The notes below the pieces were generated by a model. That model did no database searches, was not told where the DNA came from, and saw nothing but the letters and a program-made list of their open reading frames with translations. The translations under genes were made by a program, and so were the position numbers. Positions 9,777 through 18,409 of a stretch of 64,000 nucleotides of DNA are shown here, in pieces. Within the stretch, counting starts at the first letter, position 1. Each line of letters starts with the position of its first letter. The stretch is from JAICYJ01 sp963766445 (GTDB taxonomy: Bacteria > Actinomycetota > Thermoleophilia > Gaiellales > JAICJC01), in assembly GCA_963766445.1 (NCBI GenBank), contig CAVXZW010000012.1, positions 186,001 through 250,000 on the forward strand. The letters run 5' to 3'.

Positions 9777-11082
9777 ATCCTTCGATGTTGGTCTGCTTGG
9801 CACGGGCCACTCCCAGCGCGTCGGGTGGGATGTCGTTGGTGATGACCGAGCCGGCGCCCGTCCAGGCACCGTCACCGATCGTGACCGGGGCGACGAAGAC
9901 ATTATGAGAGCTGGTGTGGACGTCCCTGCCGATGGTGGTGCGCTGCTTCTCGTTACCGTCGTAGTTGGCGGTGATCGCGCCCGCCCCGATGTTGCTGCCG
10001 GAGCCCACGTCGGCGTCCCCGATGTAGGACAGGTGCGGCACCTTCGCGCCCTCTCCGATCACCGAGTTCTTGATCTCAACGTAGGTGCCCGCCTTGGCGC
10101 CGTCCATCAGGGTCGCTCCCGGGCGAAGGTAGCAGAACGGGCCGACCAGGGCATCTCGCCCGATGGTGGCGTCGACGGCCACGGCATGCGGCCCCACCTG
10201 CGCGCCGGCACCGACGCGGGTGGCGCCGCGCAGCACGGTGAACGGGTGCACGGTCGCGTCGGCCTCGATCTCGACCCCGGGCTCGATGAACGTGCTGGCG
10301 GGATCGACGATGGTGACACCGGCAAGCATGTGGCCGCGGTTGATCCGGGCCCGCAGCTCGGCGTCGGCCTCGGCCAGGTCGACCCGGGTGTTGACGCCCT
10401 TGGCCACCAGTGGATCATCGTGGCGGTGGGCGTGCACGACCTCGCCGTCCGCGGCCAGGATCGCGGCGATGTCGGTCAGGTACAGCTCGCCCTGGTCGTT
10501 CTGGTCGGTGACCCGGTCGAGTCCCGACCACAGCCGGTCGCTGCGGACGACGTAGTACCCACCGTTCACCTCGCGCAGCGCGCGCTGGGCGTCATCGGCG
10601 TCGCGCAGCTCGACGATCGCCTCCACGGCTCCCCCGCTCCCGCGCACGATCCGCCCGAAGTCGCCGCCGATCGTCTCGGTGCGGTCGAACGTGAGCAGGG
10701 TGGCCGCCGCGCCCGCCTCGCGGTGCGCCGCCACCATCGCCAGCAGGGTCTCCGCCTCGACCAGCGGGTGGTCGGCATTCATGATCAGCACGTCGCCGGC
10801 AAAGCCGGACAGCGCCTCGCGGCCGGCCAGGACGGCATCGCCGGTGCCGCGCGCGCTGTGCTGGACGGCGGTCGACGCCCAACCGGGCACGAGCGCGTCG
10901 AGCTCGGGCTGATCGGGTGGGACGATCACCACGGCCGGGTCCGCCCCCAGCGGCTCCACGGCCGCCAGCGACCAGCCCAGCAGCGGGCGGCCGCAGGCGG
11001 TGTGCAGCAGCTTGGGCAGGCGCGACTTCATGCGCGTGCCCTTGCCGGCGGCGAGGACGAGGCAGGCGAGCGGTTGGGTCAT
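9748..11082 (-). CDS. glmU: Bifunctional GlcNAc-1-P uridyltransferase / GlcN-1-P acetyltransferase
   Basis: Final two steps to UDP-GlcNAc for peptidoglycan. N-terminal nucleotidyltransferase motif LAAGKGTRMKSRLPK at residue ~9; the metal site reads NADHPL where many GlmU have GDxPL; EVNGGYYV and GVNTRVDLAEA follow. The C-terminal left-handed beta-helix begins around residue 245 (GVTIVDPAST) and contains KNSVIGEG, HLSYIGDADVG, GAGAITANYDG and the acetyl-CoA site. ATG 11082 is favoured; a TTG at 11091 would add three residues. tRNA-Gln lies immediately upstream on the same strand. Confidence 0.96.
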   Translation of the reverse strand: MTQPLACLVLAAGKGTRMKSRLPKLLHTACGRPLLGWSLAAVEPLGADPAVVIVPPDQPELDALVPGWASTAVQHSARGTGDAVLAGREALSGFAGDVLIMNADHPLVEAETLLAMVAAHREAGAAATLLTFDRTETIGGDFGRIVRGSGGAVEAIVELRDADDAQRALREVNGGYYVVRSDRLWSGLDRVTDQNDQGELYLTDIAAILAADGEVVHAHRHDDPLVAKGVNTRVDLAEADAELRARINRGHMLAGVTIVDPASTFIEPGVEIEADATVHPFTVLRGATRVGAGAQVGPHAVAVDATIGRDALVGPFCYLRPGATLMDGAKAGTYVEIKNSVIGEGAKVPHLSYIGDADVGSGSNIGAGAITANYDGNEKQRTTIGRDVHTSSHNVFVAPVTIGDGAWTGAGSVITNDIPPDALGVARAKQTNIEGYGRRKRRQR

Positions 11083-11101
11083 TTCACTCAAAAAGGGGGG
11101 A

Positions 11102-11172
11102 CTGGGGCGCCTGGATTCGAACCAGGGGTCGCGGGACCAAAACCCGCTGCCTTACCACTTGGCCACGCCCCA
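11102..11172 (-). tRNA. tRNA-Gln (anticodon TTG)
   Basis: Minus-strand cloverleaf: acceptor TGGGGCG pairs with CGCCCCA, D arm GGCCAAGTGGTAAGGC, anticodon stem GCGGG/CCCGC enclosing loop TTTTGGT with anticodon TTG (Gln), T arm CCTGGTTCGAATCCAGG, discriminator G. CCA is not encoded. A C6-T6 run follows directly before glmU and could attenuate read-through. Confidence 0.97.
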
Positions 11173-11199
11173 TCGCCGTGCGGTCAGGCAACCACCACG

Positions 11200-11229
11200 A
11201 GTATAGGGGGCGAAAAGCGAGCGTCGCAA
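11200..11229 (-). promoter_or_regulatory. Sigma-70-type promoter for tRNA-Gln
   Basis: Minus strand TTGCGA (-35, 11229-11224), 18-nt spacer, TATACT (-10, 11205-11200). The tRNA 5' end is 27 nt past the -10. It is one of the few places here with both boxes. Confidence 0.65.
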
Positions 11230-11299
11230 GGAGCGAGGGTGGCACAGTGCTCGGCACGGGCCGCCGAAGCGACGGGCGAGGCGACCCTTTGCAGGACCC

Positions 11300-11677
11300 C
11301 TAGGTGCGGCGCAGGTCGCCCAATAACACGAGCACCATGATCACGAGCAGGAGTGCCCCCACGATCGCGGCGAAGAAGAACAGCCCGAAGATGGCCGGCA
11401 CCACGATCCCCGCGACCGCCTGTGACATCGCCACCACCCACAGCGGCCGCCGCACGGCGAGCGGCACCCGGCGGCGCAGGTAGAGGTACGACAGCACCGC
11501 GAGCACGCCCACGAGCCACATCAGCCGGAAGCCGACGTGCCAGGCAAACGCGGCCTCGACGAACCCGACCACCACCGCGATGCGGATGCTGTTGTCGCGC
11601 AGCCAGCGGACCGGGCTGCGCCGCCTCGGCTTCTGCTCGAGGGTGACCTGGTCGCTTGAGAGGTTCCATTCGGCCAT
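11300..11677 (-). CDS. Small integral membrane protein
   Basis: 125 residues, unrecognised family. A cytoplasmic-looking N-terminus (MAEWNLSSDQVTLEQKPRRRSPVRW) precedes about four hydrophobic segments (IRIAVVVGFVEAAFAW, LMWLVGVLAVLSYLYL, a middle one near AMSQAVAGIVVPAIFG, and IVGALLLVIMVLVLLG), ending LRRT. The gene follows ispE with only a 9-nt gap, in which a TAGAAT hexamer 6 nt before the ATG suggests its own leaderless promoter. Nothing shows its function. Confidence 0.75.
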   Translation of the reverse strand: MAEWNLSSDQVTLEQKPRRRSPVRWLRDNSIRIAVVVGFVEAAFAWHVGFRLMWLVGVLAVLSYLYLRRRVPLAVRRPLWVVAMSQAVAGIVVPAIFGLFFFAAIVGALLLVIMVLVLLGDLRRT

Positions 11678-11683
11678 GTCCGA

Positions 11684-11689
11684 ATTCTA
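11684..11689 (-). promoter_or_regulatory. -10 hexamer TAGAAT overlapping the ispE stop codon
   Basis: TAGAAT, then TCGGAC, then ATG 11677. The first three bases are the ispE stop. No Shine-Dalgarno. Close to the consensus TATAAT (5 of 6). Confidence 0.55.
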
Positions 11690-12469
11690 CACGGGCGCCG
11701 TGGCGATCGAGCCCGGAATCAGCGCCCGCGCCGCCTCGGCGGAGGCACGGTCACCGAAGAGGCCGAACACGGTAGGGCCGCTGCCCGAGACGGCGGCGGC
11801 CAGGGCGCCGGCCGCGCGCACGGACGCGAGCGCGCCGGCGATGCCCGGACACAGCTCGATCGCCGCCGGCTCCAGGTCGTTCGCCACCAGCCCGGCCACG
11901 TCCGCCGCCGAGCGCACCGTGTGGACGCCTCGGATCAGGTCGCCGCGCACCGCCGGATAGATCTCGTTCGGCTGCGCCCGCGCGTAGACGTCGGCCGCCG
12001 ACAGCCGCTCCTGCGACGGCACCAGCAGCACCCCGAAGCTGCGCGGAAACTCCGGCAGCGGCTGCAGCACGTCCCCGCGCCCCGTGCCCAGCGCCACCTC
12101 CAGGCCCGAGAGGAAGAAGGGCACGTCGGAGCCCAGCGACCGGGCGATCGCGTACAGCTCGTCCACCGGCCGGCGCCCGCGCAGCGCGCGCAGCACCGCG
12201 GCCGCGTCGGACGAGCCGCCGCCCAGGCCGGCCGCCACCGGGATCCGCTTGTCCAGCAGCACCCGCCGCGTCTCGCCCAGCGCCTCCAGGGCACGGGTGA
12301 TCAGCGTGTCCGGGAACCCCTCGACGCTGGTCGCGGAAGCCGGGTGCAGCTCGATCGTGTCGCGCAGGTCGATGGCGACGAACACGGTGGCGAGCCGGTG
12401 GAATCCGTCGTCACGGAGCGGGCCCACCCGCAGGCAGAGGTTGATCTTGGCGGGGGCGGTCAGGATCAC
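11687..12469 (-). CDS. ispE: 4-diphosphocytidyl-2-C-methyl-D-erythritol kinase
   Basis: GHMP kinase of the MEP isoprenoid pathway, 260 residues. Motifs: APAKINLCLRVG (N-terminal), PVAAGLGGGSSDAAAVLRAL (ATP loop), and VSGSGPTVFGLFG near the C-terminus. GTG start 12469 overlaps the ksgA stop (GTGA), so the two are translationally coupled, a common ksgA-ispE pairing. Confidence 0.95.
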   Translation of the reverse strand: MILTAPAKINLCLRVGPLRDDGFHRLATVFVAIDLRDTIELHPASATSVEGFPDTLITRALEALGETRRVLLDKRIPVAAGLGGGSSDAAAVLRALRGRRPVDELYAIARSLGSDVPFFLSGLEVALGTGRGDVLQPLPEFPRSFGVLLVPSQERLSAADVYARAQPNEIYPAVRGDLIRGVHTVRSAADVAGLVANDLEPAAIELCPGIAGALASVRAAGALAAAVSGSGPTVFGLFGDRASAEAARALIPGSIATAPV

Positions 12470-13237
12470 AGCAGCTCCAGGAACTGCTCCGGCGCCAGCT
12501 GCTCGGCCCGCAGCCCGGCCAGATCGGAGGCCGTCTCCATGCCGGCCAGCTCGCAGCGAGTTGCCAAGCCGCTTGCGGCGGTAGGCGAACGCGGCGTGCA
12601 CGACCTGCGACAGCCGCGGCCAGTCCGGCCCGGCGGCGATGGCGGAGCGCCGCTCGAACGCGACCAGCGCCGAGTCGACCCGCGGCACCGGCGTGAACAC
12701 GTTGCGCGACACGGGGCGCATCGCCAGCCGCGAGCAGGACAGCTGCACCAGCACCGAGACGGCGCCGTAGGCCTTGCTGGAGGGAGCGGCGAACAGCCGG
12801 TCGGCGATCTCGCGCTGCACCATCACGCAGAACCGCTCACACACGGGCAGCGCGTCCATGATCACCGGCGTCGCCACGCTGTAGGGCAGGTTGGCGACCA
12901 TCGCCGCCGGCGGGGGCTGAAGCGACGCGAAGTCGACCCGCATGGCGTCGGCGAACAGCAGCCGCACGTTGTCCATGCCGTCCAGCGTGATCGCCAGCGC
13001 CGGCTGCAGCCGGCGGTCGATCTCGATGGCATGCACCAGCCGGGTGCGCTCCGCCAGCCAGCGCGTCAGCACGCCCAGGCCCGGCCCCACCTCCAGCACC
13101 ACATCGTCGTCGCGCAGCGGCGCAACCGAGCCGATCATGCGCAGCACGTTGTCGTCGATCAGGAAGTTCTGGCCGAGGTCGCGGTTGGGCGTGATGCCGA
13201 GCTCTCGCAGCCGGGCGATGGAGGCCTGCTTGCTCAC
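12466..13237 (-). CDS. rsmA: 16S rRNA dimethyladenosine transferase KsgA/RsmA (frameshift near the C-terminus)
   Basis: Dimethylates two adjacent adenines near the 3' end of 16S rRNA. Motifs: DLGQNFLIDDNVL, the SAM loop VLEVGPGLGVLT, EIDRRL, and NLPYSVATPVI (catalytic NLPY). One extra base near 12556 breaks the end; removing it gives a normal tail (AGMETASDLAGLRAEQL to FLELL) and a TGA that overlaps the ispE GTG. About 256 residues. GTG 13237 follows the EamA stop by 7 nt. Confidence 0.94.
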
Positions 13238-13244
13238 GGGCGGA

Positions 13245-14066
13245 TCATGCCAGCGCCACCATGGCGACCCCGCCCGCCACGGTCGCGGCGCCCAGCACGG
13301 TGCGCGGGTCGGGTCGCCGCCAGGCCAGGGCCGCGGCCAGCAGCGGCGCCACCACGATGCTCGATTCGCGCACCGCCGAGACCGACGCGGCAGGGGCACG
13401 CTGTAGCGCCGCCAGCACCAGCGCGTAGGCCGCGAACATGCCGACGCCGGCCACCAGCGCCGAGCGGCCCGCGGCCGCCCGCAGCGCGGCCGTGCCGTCG
13501 CGGGACGCGACCCAGCCCGCGTAGGCCAGCGCCGGCCACACCATCACCAGCTCCAGGTAGGGCACCGGCGACGCGTAGCGGAGACCGTGCTTGTCGACCA
13601 GCGTGTAGCCCGCGATCGACGCGGCAACCGTCAGCGCCAGCAGCACGTCGCGGTGCCCGGCCCGGTCGCGGCTTCTGGACACGATGCCGATCCCGCCCGC
13701 CACCAGCAGCACTCCCGCCAGCTGCAGCGGCCCGGTGGCGACCCCGGTCACGATCGCCGCCGCCAGCACCAGCACCGGGGCGGCTCCGCGCGCGATCGGG
13801 TAGATCACCGAGACGTCTGCGCGGCGGTAGGCGGCCGCCAGCAACACGATGTAGGCCAGCTCCAGCACGGCCGACGCAGCCGCCCACGGGGCGACACCCG
13901 CCTGCACGTCCCAGCTGGCGACGGCCAGCGGGAGGCCCACCGCGACCGAGGCCAGCATCGCGACGGCGGCGGCCGGCTGGGGATCGCGGGCGCCGCCCAC
14001 CAGCACGTTCCAGAGCGCATGCACCAGCGCCGCCGAGAGCGCCAGGGCCAGCGCGGCGGTGCTCAC
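13245..14066 (-). CDS. EamA/DMT-superfamily membrane transporter
   Basis: 273 residues with about ten hydrophobic segments in two repeats of five, as expected of the drug/metabolite transporter superfamily. The repeat signature is visible as VSVIYPIARGAAPVLVLAAA in the first half and VSAVRESSIVVAPLLAAALAW in the second. Substrate unknown. The GTG start overlaps the tatD stop (GTGA) and it lies upstream of ksgA, so it is read through inside an otherwise housekeeping run. Confidence 0.88.
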   Translation of the reverse strand: MSTAALALALSAALVHALWNVLVGGARDPQPAAAVAMLASVAVGLPLAVASWDVQAGVAPWAAASAVLELAYIVLLAAAYRRADVSVIYPIARGAAPVLVLAAAIVTGVATGPLQLAGVLLVAGGIGIVSRSRDRAGHRDVLLALTVAASIAGYTLVDKHGLRYASPVPYLELVMVWPALAYAGWVASRDGTAALRAAAGRSALVAGVGMFAAYALVLAALQRAPAASVSAVRESSIVVAPLLAAALAWRRPDPRTVLGAATVAGGVAMVALA

Positions 14067-14785
14067 GGCAGCCCGAACACGCGCGCCGCGTTGCGCTCGA
14101 TCAGCTCGCCCAGGGAGGCGGCGTCGACGCCGCGCAGGCCGGCCAGGAACGCCAGCGTGTGCAGCACGTTGGCCGGCGAGTTGGCGCGGCCGCGGAGCGG
14201 CACCGGGGCCAGGAAGGGGCTGTCGGTCTCGGCCAGCAGCAGGTCGTCCGGCACCTGCCCGGCGGCCTGCTGCAGCTCCACCGCCTTGGGGTACGTGACG
14301 TTGCCCGCAAACGACAGCAGGTAGCCGCGCTCCACGGCCTCATCCAGGCGCTGCGGCGAGGAGAAGCAGTGCAGCACCACCGGCACCCGCGCGCGCTCGA
14401 GCATCGGGAACGTCTCGTGGTCCGCGTCGCGGGTGTGGATCACGAGCGGCAGGCCCAGCTCGTTTGCCAGCTCGATCTGCGCGGCGAACACGCGGCGCTG
14501 GTCGTCGGGTGGGGCGTCGTTGCGGTAGAAGTCGAGGCCGACCTCGCCCAGTGCGACCACCCTCGGCTGGGTCAGCAGCGGGCGCACGGCGTCGACGTCG
14601 GCCTCCGCGGCCTCGTGCGGGTGCCAGCCGACGATCGCCCACACGCCGGTATGGCGGGCGGCGAGGTCGACCGCCTGCTCGCGGCCGATCGTGAGGATGC
14701 GCTCGACGCCGGCGGCGGCAGCCTCGGCCACCGCGGCGTCGGGGCCCTGCTCGCAGCGCTCGAGGTGCGCATGGGTGTCGATCAC
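14063..14785 (-). CDS. tatD: TatD family metal-dependent hydrolase/DNase
   Basis: TIM-barrel metal-dependent hydrolase, 240 residues. Metal ligands and motifs: IDTHAHLE at the N-terminus, WHPHEA, GEVGLDFYRND, VIHTRDAD, VLHCFSS and ETDSPFLAP. Family members act as 3'-5' nucleases. GTG 14785 overlaps the metG stop (GTGA); the metG-tatD-ksgA-ispE order is widespread in Gram-positive bacteria. Confidence 0.93.
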   Translation of the reverse strand: MIDTHAHLERCEQGPDAAVAEAAAAGVERILTIGREQAVDLAARHTGVWAIVGWHPHEAAEADVDAVRPLLTQPRVVALGEVGLDFYRNDAPPDDQRRVFAAQIELANELGLPLVIHTRDADHETFPMLERARVPVVLHCFSSPQRLDEAVERGYLLSFAGNVTYPKAVELQQAAGQVPDDLLLAETDSPFLAPVPLRGRANSPANVLHTLAFLAGLRGVDAASLGELIERNAARVFGLP

Positions 14786-16278
14786 TTGTCGACGCGCGGG
14801 AACAGCGGCTCGGGCTGGTGCACCTCGCTGCCGGCCGCGAGCGTCCCCAGCGCAGCCCGCTCCCACTTGATGCCGCCGGGGTCGCCGACGGCCGCCAGGA
14901 TCTTCTCGGCGGAAGCCGGGATGTACGGATACAGCATCACGCCCAGCGACCGCACCGTGTCCGCCAGCGTGTAGAGCGCGTCGTCCAATGCCCGCACCTG
15001 CTCGAGCTCCTCGGACCTTGCCAGCACCCAGGGCTGCTGCTCCTCCACGAAGCGGTTGGCCGACCGCACCAGCGTCCAGATCTCCTCCAGAGCTCCCGAC
15101 AGGTCGACGGCATCCAGCCGCGCGGCCACCGACTCGTGCACCGGCTCGAGCGCGTTTCGGCCCTCCGGCACCCGGCCATCTCGGTAGCGGACGATCATGG
15201 CGGTCGCGCGCGACACCAGGTTGCCGAGGTCGTTCGCGAGCTCGCCCTCGTAGCGGCGGTGCAGGCCCTCCCAGGTGACGTCGCCGTCCTGGCCCCACTG
15301 CACCTCGCGCATCAGGTAGAAGCGCAGCGCGTCGGCGCCCAGCAGGTCGATCACCTCGAACGGGTCGATCACGTTGCCCAGCGTCTTGCTCATCTTCTGG
15401 CCACCCGTGGTGAAGTAGCCGTGCACGAACAGGCCGCGGGGCGGCTCGTAGCCGGCTGCCAGCAGCATCGCCGGCCAGATGATGCCGTGCAGCCGCAGGA
15501 TGTCCTTGGCCATCAGGTGCAGCGAGGTCGGCCAGAACTCGGACGTGACGTCGCGCCCGAGGCCGTACTCCTGGGCGGTGCGGTAGTTGAGCAGCGCGTC
15601 CACCCACACGTAGATCGTCTGGCTCGGCTCCCACGGCACCGGGATCCCCCAGCTGACGCTGGCCCGGGTGAACGAGACGTCCTCGAGCCCGCCGGCGATC
15701 ATCGAGCGGGCCTCGTTGTAGCGGGCGCGCGGGCGCACGACGTCGGGGTTGGCGTCGTACAGCTCCAGCAGCTTCGGCGCCCACTTCGAGAGCGGGAAGA
15801 ACCAGTTCTTCTCCTCCACCCAGTCGACGGGGCGGTTGTGGATCGGGCACAGGTTGCCGGGCTGGATGAGGTCACCCTCGGCGTAGAAGACCTCGCAGGA
15901 GCTGCAGTAGAGGCCGGCGTAGGTGCCCTCGTAGAGATGGCCATCGTCGTACAGGTGCTGGACGAAGTCCTGTACGCGGCGCTCGTGCTCCGGATCGGTG
16001 GTGCGGATGAAGAAGTCGTTCGACGATTCCATGGCGGTCGTCAGCCGGCGGAAGCGCTCGGACACCTCGTCGCAGAACTGCTTGGGCGGCATGCCGGCGG
16101 CCTCGGCGGCACGCGCCACGTTGCCGCCGTGCTCATCGGTGCCGGTCAGGAAGAAGACGTCCTCGCCGCGCTGGCGGTGGTGGCGGGCCAGCGCGTCGCC
16201 GGCCACGGTCGTGTACGCGTGCCCCAGATGCGGATCCGAGTTGACGTAGTAGATCGGTGTCGTGACAGAGAAGGCCAT
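14782..16278 (-). CDS. metG: Methionyl-tRNA synthetase
   Basis: Class I aminoacyl-tRNA synthetase, 498 residues. HIGH-like motif PHLGHAYT, TDEHGGNVARAA, a zinc-binding-like insert with YCSSC and LCPIH, the Met pocket VWVDALLNY, and KMSKTLGN. The C-terminal anticodon domain ends near LFPRVDK with no extra tRNA-binding domain. ATG 16278 is chosen because the protein begins directly with MAFSVTTPIYYVNSDPH; a TAGGAT hexamer lies 11 nt before it, implying a very short leader. Confidence 0.96.
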   Translation of the reverse strand: MAFSVTTPIYYVNSDPHLGHAYTTVAGDALARHHRQRGEDVFFLTGTDEHGGNVARAAEAAGMPPKQFCDEVSERFRRLTTAMESSNDFFIRTTDPEHERRVQDFVQHLYDDGHLYEGTYAGLYCSSCEVFYAEGDLIQPGNLCPIHNRPVDWVEEKNWFFPLSKWAPKLLELYDANPDVVRPRARYNEARSMIAGGLEDVSFTRASVSWGIPVPWEPSQTIYVWVDALLNYRTAQEYGLGRDVTSEFWPTSLHLMAKDILRLHGIIWPAMLLAAGYEPPRGLFVHGYFTTGGQKMSKTLGNVIDPFEVIDLLGADALRFYLMREVQWGQDGDVTWEGLHRRYEGELANDLGNLVSRATAMIVRYRDGRVPEGRNALEPVHESVAARLDAVDLSGALEEIWTLVRSANRFVEEQQPWVLARSEELEQVRALDDALYTLADTVRSLGVMLYPYIPASAEKILAAVGDPGGIKWERAALGTLAAGSEVHQPEPLFPRVDK

Positions 16279-16625
16279 GCAGGCGCTGCATCCTACCGGT
16301 GTGCCGATCGGTGGCGGCGCCGTGATTGCACCGTTGTGACCCGCGCATGACACCGAATCATGCAACGAACCTCCCGCGGCCGTGACGATCCCAGCGCCAT
16401 CCGCAACGATCCGCATCGCGGCGCCGGCATGGACATCACGACCCTCGATCGGCATCCCCACAACCATGCGGACGTGTCCCGCAGTCTGGTGACGACTCGT
16501 CACGATCCCGTGCCGGACCTCCCACGCCGCCCGAGTCGGGTGTTTGACACCGCCGAGAGCGCGGCAGGCGTTGCATAACTGGATAGGGCGGCGTGACCCC
16601 TGGTTGCGAACACGTGACGAACCGG
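16279..16625 (-). other. 347-base non-coding stretch upstream of metG
   Basis: The longest gap without a convincing gene. A 72-codon plus-strand frame (16360-16578) has weak GC3 and no domain, so I do not call it. The stretch holds a 15-bp palindrome (16489-16503) and three near-copies of ACGATCC around 16385, 16409 and 16502. GC is lower than in flanking genes. A long metG leader or control region is possible; I see no T-box-like structure with confidence. Confidence 0.4.
16489..16503. promoter_or_regulatory. 15-bp perfect palindrome, candidate operator
   Basis: GTGACGA-C-TCGTCAC: two perfect 7-base arms around one central base, in the metG/rsmI intergenic region. The form fits a dimeric repressor site. 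Regulator unknown. Confidence 0.4.
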
Positions 16626-17444
16626 TCAGCGGCCGGTGAGGCTGGCGTAGATGCGGTTGCGGGGCAGGCCCGTCAGCTGCGACGCCAGCGCGGCCGCGCG
16701 CTTCGCGCCGACGGCCGCGGCCAGCTCGGCCAGGAGCGCCGGGTCCGGGAGCGCCTGGGCGGCCGGCTCAGCGGCCGCCAGCACCAGCGTCACCTCGCCC
16801 TTCGGAGGATCGGCGAAGCGCTCGGCCAGGGATGCGGCGTCGCCGCGCTCGACCTGCTCGTGCAGCTTGGTCAGCTCGCGGCAGACCGCCATCCGCCTGC
16901 CGGGGTCTCGTTGCGCCAGGCGCGAGAGCGTGGCGGGCAGACGGCGCGGGGACTCGAACGCCACTATCGGAAGGCCCGCCGGGTCGAGCTGGTCGAGCAG
17001 CGCGGCGAGTGCGCCCGCCGAGCGGGGCAGGAAGCCGGCAAACGCGAAGCCGCCACCCGCCATCCCGGAGGCCACCAGTGCCGTGGTCACCGAGGACGGG
17101 CCGGGCAGCACCACCAGCTCCGCGCCGGCTGCGATCGCTTCGGACACGAGCCACGCGCCCGGATCGGAGACGGCCGGGAACCCCGCGTCGGTCAGCAGGC
17201 AGACGCGCTGTCCCTCGGCCACGCGCCGCAGCAGCGCCGGCGTCTGGGCACGCTCGTTGTGCTCGTGCAACGCGATCAGCGGCAGATCGATGCCGTGCCG
17301 CTGCAGCAGCGTGCGCGAGTGGCGCGTGTCCTCGCAGGCGGCCACGTCGGCGCGCCGCAGCTCCTCCAGCGCGCGCAGGGTGATGTCGCCGAGGTTTCCG
17401 ATCGGCGTCGGGCAGACGACCAGTGCACCGCCCGGAAGCGTCAC
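16626..17444 (-). CDS. rsmI: 16S rRNA 2'-O-ribose C1402 methyltransferase
   Basis: 272 residues. Tetrapyrrole-methylase-fold motifs: VCPTPIGNLGDITLRAL, ACEDTRHS, LLTDAGFPAVSDPG and VLPGPSSVTTAL, then the RsmI-specific FLPRSAGAL, FESPRRLPATL and CRELTKLHEQ, with a short C-terminal helical domain (AKRAAALASQLTGLPRN). GTG 17444 overlaps the ROK kinase stop by 4 nt. Confidence 0.94.
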   Translation of the reverse strand: MTLPGGALVVCPTPIGNLGDITLRALEELRRADVAACEDTRHSRTLLQRHGIDLPLIALHEHNERAQTPALLRRVAEGQRVCLLTDAGFPAVSDPGAWLVSEAIAAGAELVVLPGPSSVTTALVASGMAGGGFAFAGFLPRSAGALAALLDQLDPAGLPIVAFESPRRLPATLSRLAQRDPGRRMAVCRELTKLHEQVERGDAASLAERFADPPKGEVTLVLAAAEPAAQALPDPALLAELAAAVGAKRAAALASQLTGLPRNRIYASLTGR

Positions 17445-18385
17445 AGCACCAGCGCGGCCGCGCCCAGCACGCCCGCATCGTTGCCCAGCTCCGCGCCCAC
17501 GATCCGCGCGCCGGCGGTGGCCCTCAGCACCCGGCGCTCGTACTCCTCGCGGGCCGGGGCCAGCAGCGCCTCCCCGGCCGCCGCCACCCCGCCGCCGATC
17601 ACCACCACCTCCGGGTTGAAGATGTTGACCAGGTTCGTGATGCCGACGCCGAGGTGGCGGCCGACGATCGCGAACACCTCGATCGCCTCCTCGTCGCCCG
17701 CGCGGGCACGATCGATCATGTAGCGCGCATCCAGGTCCTCACCGGCCGCGCGCGCGGCCGCCAGGCCGCCGTGGGGATGGTCGGACGCGATCTGCTGGGC
17801 TGCCGCCATCACGCCCGTGGCCGAGGCCAGCACCTCGAGGCAGCCGCGGCTGTTGCAGTGGCCCTGGCAGTGCGGCCCGTTCTCGTCGATGGACATGTGC
17901 CCGAGCTCGGCACCCGACCCGATCGAGCCGCGGTAGAGCCTGCCGTCCAGCACCAGTCCGCCACCCACACCCGTGCCCAGCGTCAGCATCACCACGTTGC
18001 GGGCGCCCCGTGCGGCGCCGATCCGCCACTCTGCCAGGCAGGCCACGTTGGCGTCGTTGTCGATCTCGACCGGCACGCCCAGCCGCGACGCCATCTCGGC
18101 TTTGAAGTCGAGGTCCTCGAGCGGCACGTTGGTCGAGTCCAGCACGCGCCCGTGGCGCTGGTCGATCTGCGAGGGCAGGCCGAAGCCGACGGCCGACGGA
18201 GCCGTGTCCTGGCTCACCGATTCCACCAGCCGCTCGATCGCGCTGAGCAGCACACCCTGGCTGCGGAGATCGGTCGGGACGGCGCTGCGGGAGACGATCT
18301 CGAGGCGATCGGACACCAGCGCGGCCTTGATCGAGGTGCCGCCGAGGTCGATTCCGACGGCAGCCTGCGGGGAGGAGTCGGGCAT
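17441..18385 (-). CDS. ROK family glucokinase-like sugar kinase
   Basis: 314 residues. Phosphate-1 motif AVGIDLGGTSIK; DNDANVACLAEW with the catalytic Asp; LGTGVGGGLV; GAELGHMSIDENG with the ROK zinc ligands in C-QGH-C-NSRG-C-LE; VIGGGVAAAG near the end. The pattern is that of glucokinase-type ROK proteins rather than ROK repressors, as there is no N-terminal HTH. ATG 18385 (MPDSSPQAAVG) is preferred; ATG 18400 adds five residues. Divergent from the LCP gene with only 24 nt between start codons. Confidence 0.88.
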   Translation of the reverse strand: MPDSSPQAAVGIDLGGTSIKAALVSDRLEIVSRSAVPTDLRSQGVLLSAIERLVESVSQDTAPSAVGFGLPSQIDQRHGRVLDSTNVPLEDLDFKAEMASRLGVPVEIDNDANVACLAEWRIGAARGARNVVMLTLGTGVGGGLVLDGRLYRGSIGSGAELGHMSIDENGPHCQGHCNSRGCLEVLASATGVMAAAQQIASDHPHGGLAAARAAGEDLDARYMIDRARAGDEEAIEVFAIVGRHLGVGITNLVNIFNPEVVVIGGGVAAAGEALLAPAREEYERRVLRATAGARIVGAELGNDAGVLGAAALVL

Positions 18386-18409
18386 GGCGGTGGCTAACAT
18401 AACAGCGCC
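18386..18409. promoter_or_regulatory. Compact divergent promoter region, ROK kinase / LCP gene
   Basis: Only 24 nt separate the two start codons. Plus strand: CATAAC then 6 nt to GTG 18410. Minus strand: TATGTT (18402-18397) then 11 nt to ATG 18385. The two hexamers overlap, so polymerases would compete. Inference from position only. Confidence 0.4.

Noticed and set aside
11080..11101. C6-T6 run after tRNA-Gln as a terminator
   Set aside because: No stable hairpin precedes it apart from the tRNA itself, and glmU starts immediately; left as a note only.
16544..16549. Perfect TTGACA -35 on the plus strand
   Set aside because: No -10 at 16-19 nt; it would also drive transcription against rsmI.
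16360..16578. 72-codon frame upstream of metG
   Set aside because: Lower GC3 than real genes here, no ribosome site, no recognisable sequence.
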